A DNA stretch of 9,739 nt from Flavobacteriales bacterium. Lineage in GTDB: Bacteria; Bacteroidota; Bacteroidia; NORP154. The notes below the pieces were generated by a model, which saw only the letters and a program-made list of their open reading frames with translations, made no database searches and had not been told where the DNA came from. Within the stretch, counting starts at the first letter, position 1; each line of letters begins with the position of its first letter. Shown piece by piece: positions 6,147 through 9,739 of the stretch. The position numbers and the translations under genes were made by a program. The stretch is from the NCBI GenBank assembly GCA_012965625.1, contig DTSC01000259.1, positions 1-9,739 of the forward strand, read 5' to 3'.

Positions 6147-9100
6147 CTATACTTTTACGCCTATTACCAGTATATCATCCATCTGTTCATAAGTGCTGCC
6201 ATCTGCCATTACATGTGCCTTCCACCCTTCAACAACTTCATCAAGCTTTTGTCTTTGTTTTTTCATTGGTAGCTGGTATATTTCCTTCAGCAATATTTTA
6301 AATCGTTTACCCATATATTTTTTTCCTTTAGGCCCACCAAACTGATCCACAAATCCATCGGTAAAGAAATAATACATGTCGCCTTTTTTCATTTCGAGCT
6401 CATGATTGGTAAACTTCCTTCCTCCATCATCACTATAAATGCCAATCGGCATCCTGTCAGATCTTGTCTCTTCCAATTCACCCTCTCTTATTCTTATAAG
6501 AGGGTTGTAGGCTCCTGAAAATTCCAGCTTATTATTCTTAAAGTCAAAAGCACACAGTGCTATATCCATACCATCTTTCTGTTTCCCTGCTTCGCCAGTC
6601 TGTTTCAGGGACTTTATAACCCCTTCCTTTAATTGCTGAAGTATCTTTGCCGGCTCATCTACTCCATTATCATTTACAATCTCATTTAACAAGGAATTTC
6701 CGATCATGCTCATAAAAGCTCCAGGAACACCATGCCCTGTACAATCAGCAGCAGCAATAAATGCCTTATCCTCCTTTTTTGAGAACCAATAAAAGTCACC
6801 ACTTACAATGTCTTTAGGCTTAAATAGAACAAAGTTTTCAGGGAGGTGTTTTTTGATATCTAAATCACTTGGCAATATCGCCTCTTGTATTTTCTGTGCA
6901 TAGTTGATACTATCCGTGATATCCTTATTTTTTAATTCAATCTCCTCTTTCTGTTTAACCACCTCAGCTGTTTTTTGCTTGATAATTCTTTGAAGGCCTA
7001 AAGTGGAAATCCTAATAGAAAAAAACACAAATGCCACAGAGCTAAGAAAATAGCCAATGTATGCAAAAATTGTCCTGTGCCAGGGCGGCAAAATAGTAAA
7101 CGCATATATTGTCTCATTACTCTCATTCTCATAGAGATTAATTGCTTTTACCCTAAATATATAATCTCCTTCAGGCAAGTTAGTATAGTTTGCCTTAGAT
7201 TCTTTCTTCCAGTCAGTCCAACCTTGATCAAAACCCTCTAAATAGCAACTATACAACAATGAAGCATCTTCCTCAAAACTGGGTGCAGCATACATAAATG
7301 TTAATGCATTGTTTATATACTCCAATTCAGGAATAAAATTCATTGGTTGATCATTTATCAATAAACTATCCTCATTATAAAATGCACCTCCAAAGGCAAG
7401 AGAATCTTTTCCAACAATGACTTTACGAATCAAGCAAGGATAAGAATCAGAATATGATTTCGCCTTTGCCATATCATAACGATATATCCCCCCGCTTCCA
7501 CCTAACCAAGTAATTCCGCCTACATCATGATATATTGTATGTATTATATCTTCTGATATTGAATTAAAAGGGGTACTTGTCCATCCATCAGAATCAGAGG
7601 AGGCATTTATCACATATCCAATTTCATAGCTAAAATCATGATTTAAAATTGTCTCCATCCAATAGTTACCCATAACATCCTCCGAAAATCTATGGATTAA
7701 ATATGTGTCGTCCATAAAACGGTCACCAAGCCCCTTGGATTTAACAAACCTCTCATCTTTATACTCATAAACGCCTTGGTCCGAAGTATAGAGGAGTTTA
7801 TCTTTTACATTATAACCAAAAACTAATCCTCCAGGATGTCCAGCTGTTGAATCATGTTGGATTATTTTAACATCTTCCCAATATTTAGAATTAATATTCT
7901 CAGAAAAATAAAATCTTATTTCTAACAATTTTCCGTCCGTTGTTAGCCATAATTGCCCTTCTTTATCTTCACAGATCGAGTGAACATCTTCATTTATACC
8001 TAAAATACGCCCTTCATCCTTCCAGAAACCTTCAGAATAATATAATGATCCAATTCCATCCGTTGCACCCACAAACACACGATTAGAATCTACAGTTGAG
8101 TGCCACATTAACCATGGATCGTACTTGGCAATTAATAATACACTATGATTTTCATTTATTTGGTAAATCCCCTCATTAGATGCTACTAATAAACTTGTAT
8201 TATCTTCATTTTCAATCGATACAAAATCCCAGCACTGGGTATTGATTCCACCAATCCGCTTAAATCTTGATGGCTCGAAATCAGTAATATTATCGGAATT
8301 TTTTTCATTACTTTTATTATGAACAATACCTTCATTCTCTAAATAATATGTTCCTGTTAATGAGGCCACGTATAGAATCCCATTATGCCGCAATGTAGAC
8401 TGGATAGTACCCTCTAAACCTAACCTGCCATCAAAATGAGTTATAGGAGAATTGATTTCCGAAACCTTTGAGATTCCGTTTCCAAGAGCCAGCCAAAGAT
8501 TATTCTGAACATCCAGATATTGAAAAAAAATAGTGCCGTCTTGCAAGCCAGTAGTTTTATTTAAATGATGTAATACCTTTCCTTCTCCATTCATAATTAT
8601 AATACCACTACCCTCAGTTCCAATAGCATAGATATTATTTCCTAATAAAACACCATTATAAATCTTATTGTCTATAAAGAATTGATCTGCATCTGTTTGC
8701 AATGGCGTAATAACATTTAAGTGTTGAGGAGTCAACCTGTCTTTTGGGAAATAATCTACAGGTGTAGGTTCCATTATATATAATCCATGATCTGTTGTAT
8801 TCATTAAAATTTTATCTTTTTTGTAAGGAATCATAAAATACACATCCTGAGAGTTAAACAATTCTCCTCCTTGAATCATAACCAACCGGTCATTCAATAT
8901 CTTCTTCATTCCTACAGTCTTCTGCCGTACATATATAGTATTGTTTATATAAAACATCTTATGGAACCTGTTTTCCGCATTGGTAGAATTTAAAGACCAA
9001 ACTTTAAACTTCTCCCCATCCCATCGAAATATTCTTTTAGAAGCCTGGAAATAAATGCCCTCTGGTGTAGAATGACAAGTCCAGATTTGACCAAAATCTT

Positions 9101-9554
9101 TGTCTCGTTGCTCTAGTTTGCTAAGTAAAGAGACAAACCTCAATTGACCATTTTTATCTGGTAACAAACAGCCTAAATCACTAACCCCACCAACAAAAAT
9201 TACGCCTGCTTCGTTTATACATAAAGAACGCACATCACATTCGGTTGGCAAAATGATTATCCTCCAACCAAATCCATCATATTCAAGAATCCCATCATTA
9301 TTGCCAACATAAATAACTCCTCTTTTGTCCTGCACAATAGCCCAATTCTGTGCCCTTGCATTATACTCCTGGGTAGAATAATTGCGAATACGTAATAATC
9401 CCCTTTCATTATAATTAGCTTTTGCAAGTACAGAAGAATCTTCTTTGAAAGAATCTTCCATTGCATTACCAAATGAAGTTTGCAACATGCTTACAAAGAA
9501 AATTGCAAACATCCACTTACAATACCAAAATTTATGTAAAGCCAAATCTGACAA
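6147..9554 (-). CDS. Membrane sensor: beta-propeller, Y_Y_Y domain, SpoIIE/PP2C phosphatase
   Basis: This 1135-codon gene encodes a one-protein signal transducer. An N-terminal hydrophobic segment (residues 15-31) exports a large periplasmic region with Reg_prop-like propeller repeats, for example IVQDKRGVIYVGNNDGILEYDG (73-94), DVQNNLWLALGNGI (348-361), EDKEGQLWLTTDGKL (529-543) and HDVGGITWLGGSGGIYRYD (676-694). A Y_Y_Y domain follows (about 750-822), then a membrane helix (828-848) and a coiled coil (851-895) ending in DSINYAQKIQEAILP. The cytoplasmic SpoIIE domain (about 900-1135) keeps the metal-binding aspartates: VSGDFYWF (Asp920), ADCTGHGVPGAF (Asp937), GMDIAL (Asp997), TDGFVDQ (Asp1066) and DDILVIG (Asp1126/1127), so it should be an active Ser/Thr phosphatase. 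Its ligand and target are not shown. The start is uncertain: TAG directly precedes TTG 9554; TTG 9545 and ATG 9512 are alternatives, but ATG 9512 would remove Lys8 and Lys13, the positive n-region of the signal. Confidence 0.92.
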   Translation of the reverse strand: MSDLALHKFWYCKWMFAIFFVSMLQTSFGNAMEDSFKEDSSVLAKANYNERGLLRIRNYSTQEYNARAQNWAIVQDKRGVIYVGNNDGILEYDGFGWRIIILPTECDVRSLCINEAGVIFVGGVSDLGCLLPDKNGQLRFVSLLSKLEQRDKDFGQIWTCHSTPEGIYFQASKRIFRWDGEKFKVWSLNSTNAENRFHKMFYINNTIYVRQKTVGMKKILNDRLVMIQGGELFNSQDVYFMIPYKKDKILMNTTDHGLYIMEPTPVDYFPKDRLTPQHLNVITPLQTDADQFFIDNKIYNGVLLGNNIYAIGTEGSGIIIMNGEGKVLHHLNKTTGLQDGTIFFQYLDVQNNLWLALGNGISKVSEINSPITHFDGRLGLEGTIQSTLRHNGILYVASLTGTYYLENEGIVHNKSNEKNSDNITDFEPSRFKRIGGINTQCWDFVSIENEDNTSLLVASNEGIYQINENHSVLLIAKYDPWLMWHSTVDSNRVFVGATDGIGSLYYSEGFWKDEGRILGINEDVHSICEDKEGQLWLTTDGKLLEIRFYFSENINSKYWEDVKIIQHDSTAGHPGGLVFGYNVKDKLLYTSDQGVYEYKDERFVKSKGLGDRFMDDTYLIHRFSEDVMGNYWMETILNHDFSYEIGYVINASSDSDGWTSTPFNSISEDIIHTIYHDVGGITWLGGSGGIYRYDMAKAKSYSDSYPCLIRKVIVGKDSLAFGGAFYNEDSLLINDQPMNFIPELEYINNALTFMYAAPSFEEDASLLYSCYLEGFDQGWTDWKKESKANYTNLPEGDYIFRVKAINLYENESNETIYAFTILPPWHRTIFAYIGYFLSSVAFVFFSIRISTLGLQRIIKQKTAEVVKQKEEIELKNKDITDSINYAQKIQEAILPSDLDIKKHLPENFVLFKPKDIVSGDFYWFSKKEDKAFIAAADCTGHGVPGAFMSMIGNSLLNEIVNDNGVDEPAKILQQLKEGVIKSLKQTGEAGKQKDGMDIALCAFDFKNNKLEFSGAYNPLIRIREGELEETRSDRMPIGIYSDDGGRKFTNHELEMKKGDMYYFFTDGFVDQFGGPKGKKYMGKRFKILLKEIYQLPMKKQRQKLDEVVEGWKAHVMADGSTYEQMDDILVIGVKV

Positions 9555-9643
9555 CTATTAACAAATTGACATTAAAAGTAATAAATGCAGTTATTAAAAC
9601 AACTGTATAGCATTATGAATTATATTATTTTTCAGGCAACCCA

Positions 9644-9651
9644 CAAAATTA
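9644..9651 (-). promoter_or_regulatory. Possible -7 element for the SpoIIE sensor gene
   Basis: Minus-strand TAATTTTG matches TAnnTTTG exactly and lies about 90 nt upstream of the first possible start codon at 9554. No TTG or TTTG is found 17-23 nt further upstream; the nearest TTTG (9682-9685) is 30 nt away. In AT-rich DNA such a match can occur by chance, so this is only a candidate. The rest of 9555-9739 shows no other clear signal and no Shine-Dalgarno site. Confidence 0.25.
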
Positions 9652-9661
9652 TTTGTTTCCT

Positions 9662-9739
9662 CTAAACCCTAAATTTAAATTCAAATTTCTTAAGGTCTTC
9701 ATTAGCTTTTGTGATCTTTGTTTTTAAATTATTCTTAAA
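9662..9739 (-). CDS. Possible C-terminal tail of an upstream gene (partial)
   Basis: From the right edge, one minus-strand frame is open for 25 codons to TAG at 9662-9664. It encodes a Lys-rich tail (FKNNLKTKITKANEDLKKFE, then FKFRV). The other two frames stop at once or within five codons. The composition would suit a protein C-terminus, but an open stretch this short is not rare by chance. Neither family nor reality can be judged without the neighbouring sequence. Confidence 0.25.
   Translation of the reverse strand, partial: FKNNLKTKITKANEDLKKFEFKFRV

Noticed and set aside
9257..9472. 71-codon minus-strand frame
   Set aside because: It overlaps the propeller region of the sensor in another frame, where the repeat motifs support the long frame.
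9586..9607. Hairpin TGCAGTT / AACTGTA with an 8-nt loop upstream of the sensor gene
   Set aside because: It has a 7-bp AT-rich stem with one G-U pair and no T-run after it on either strand, so it is too weak to call a terminator or riboswitch.
1..9739. CRISPR array, insertion sequence, integrase or phage genes
   Set aside because: No short regularly spaced direct repeats, transposase or integrase motifs, or terminal inverted repeats were seen. The tRNA-Asn 3' end has no obvious duplicate in the window that would mark an attachment site.

Overview
The window looks like a chromosomal segment of a Bacteroidota bacterium, not assignable to genus from sequence alone. The reasons are: short lipoprotein signals ending in Cys-Lys-Lys-Asp/Glu; a CUB plus Ig-like repeat secreted protein; a beta-propeller/Y_Y_Y/SpoIIE sensor; AT-rich DNA without Shine-Dalgarno sites; and promoters of the TTG/TAnnTTTG type. 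Every gene I can support lies on the minus strand, so transcription runs from high to low coordinates.

Reading in the direction of transcription: an AT-rich leader (9555-9739, possibly holding the last codons of an upstream gene) precedes a 1135-codon membrane-bound signalling protein (6147-9554). It has a periplasmic propeller, a Y_Y_Y domain, one membrane helix, a coiled coil and a cytoplasmic SpoIIE/PP2C phosphatase. Next comes a self-contained tRNA-Asn(GUU) unit with its own promoter (6092-6121), gene (6002-6078) and hairpin terminator (5961-5997).

Below a second promoter-like element (5910-5917) lies a compact set of six genes separated by -1 to 57 nt. In order they are: a lipoprotein with repeated helical REP(S/T)xxE-type motifs (4955-5887); a shorter lipoprotein with the same motif (4448-4951); a Tat-type DUF1501-like/alkaline-phosphatase-superfamily protein (3084-4424); a monohaem cytochrome-like lipoprotein with a CX4CH motif (2094-3065); a small Ig-like lipoprotein (1651-2094); and a CUB/Ig-repeat secreted protein that runs off the left edge (1-1593).

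All six products carry export signals. The first four together recall the planctomycete-type pairing of a DUF1501 protein with a DUF1549/DUF1553/cytochrome-c protein, but here the parts are on separate lipoproteins, three of the four lipoproteins with a post-cysteine K-(D/E)2 signature linked to surface export in some Bacteroidota. I infer that they form a cell-envelope or cell-surface complex. The biochemical task is unknown. This cassette is the best candidate in the window for an undescribed system.
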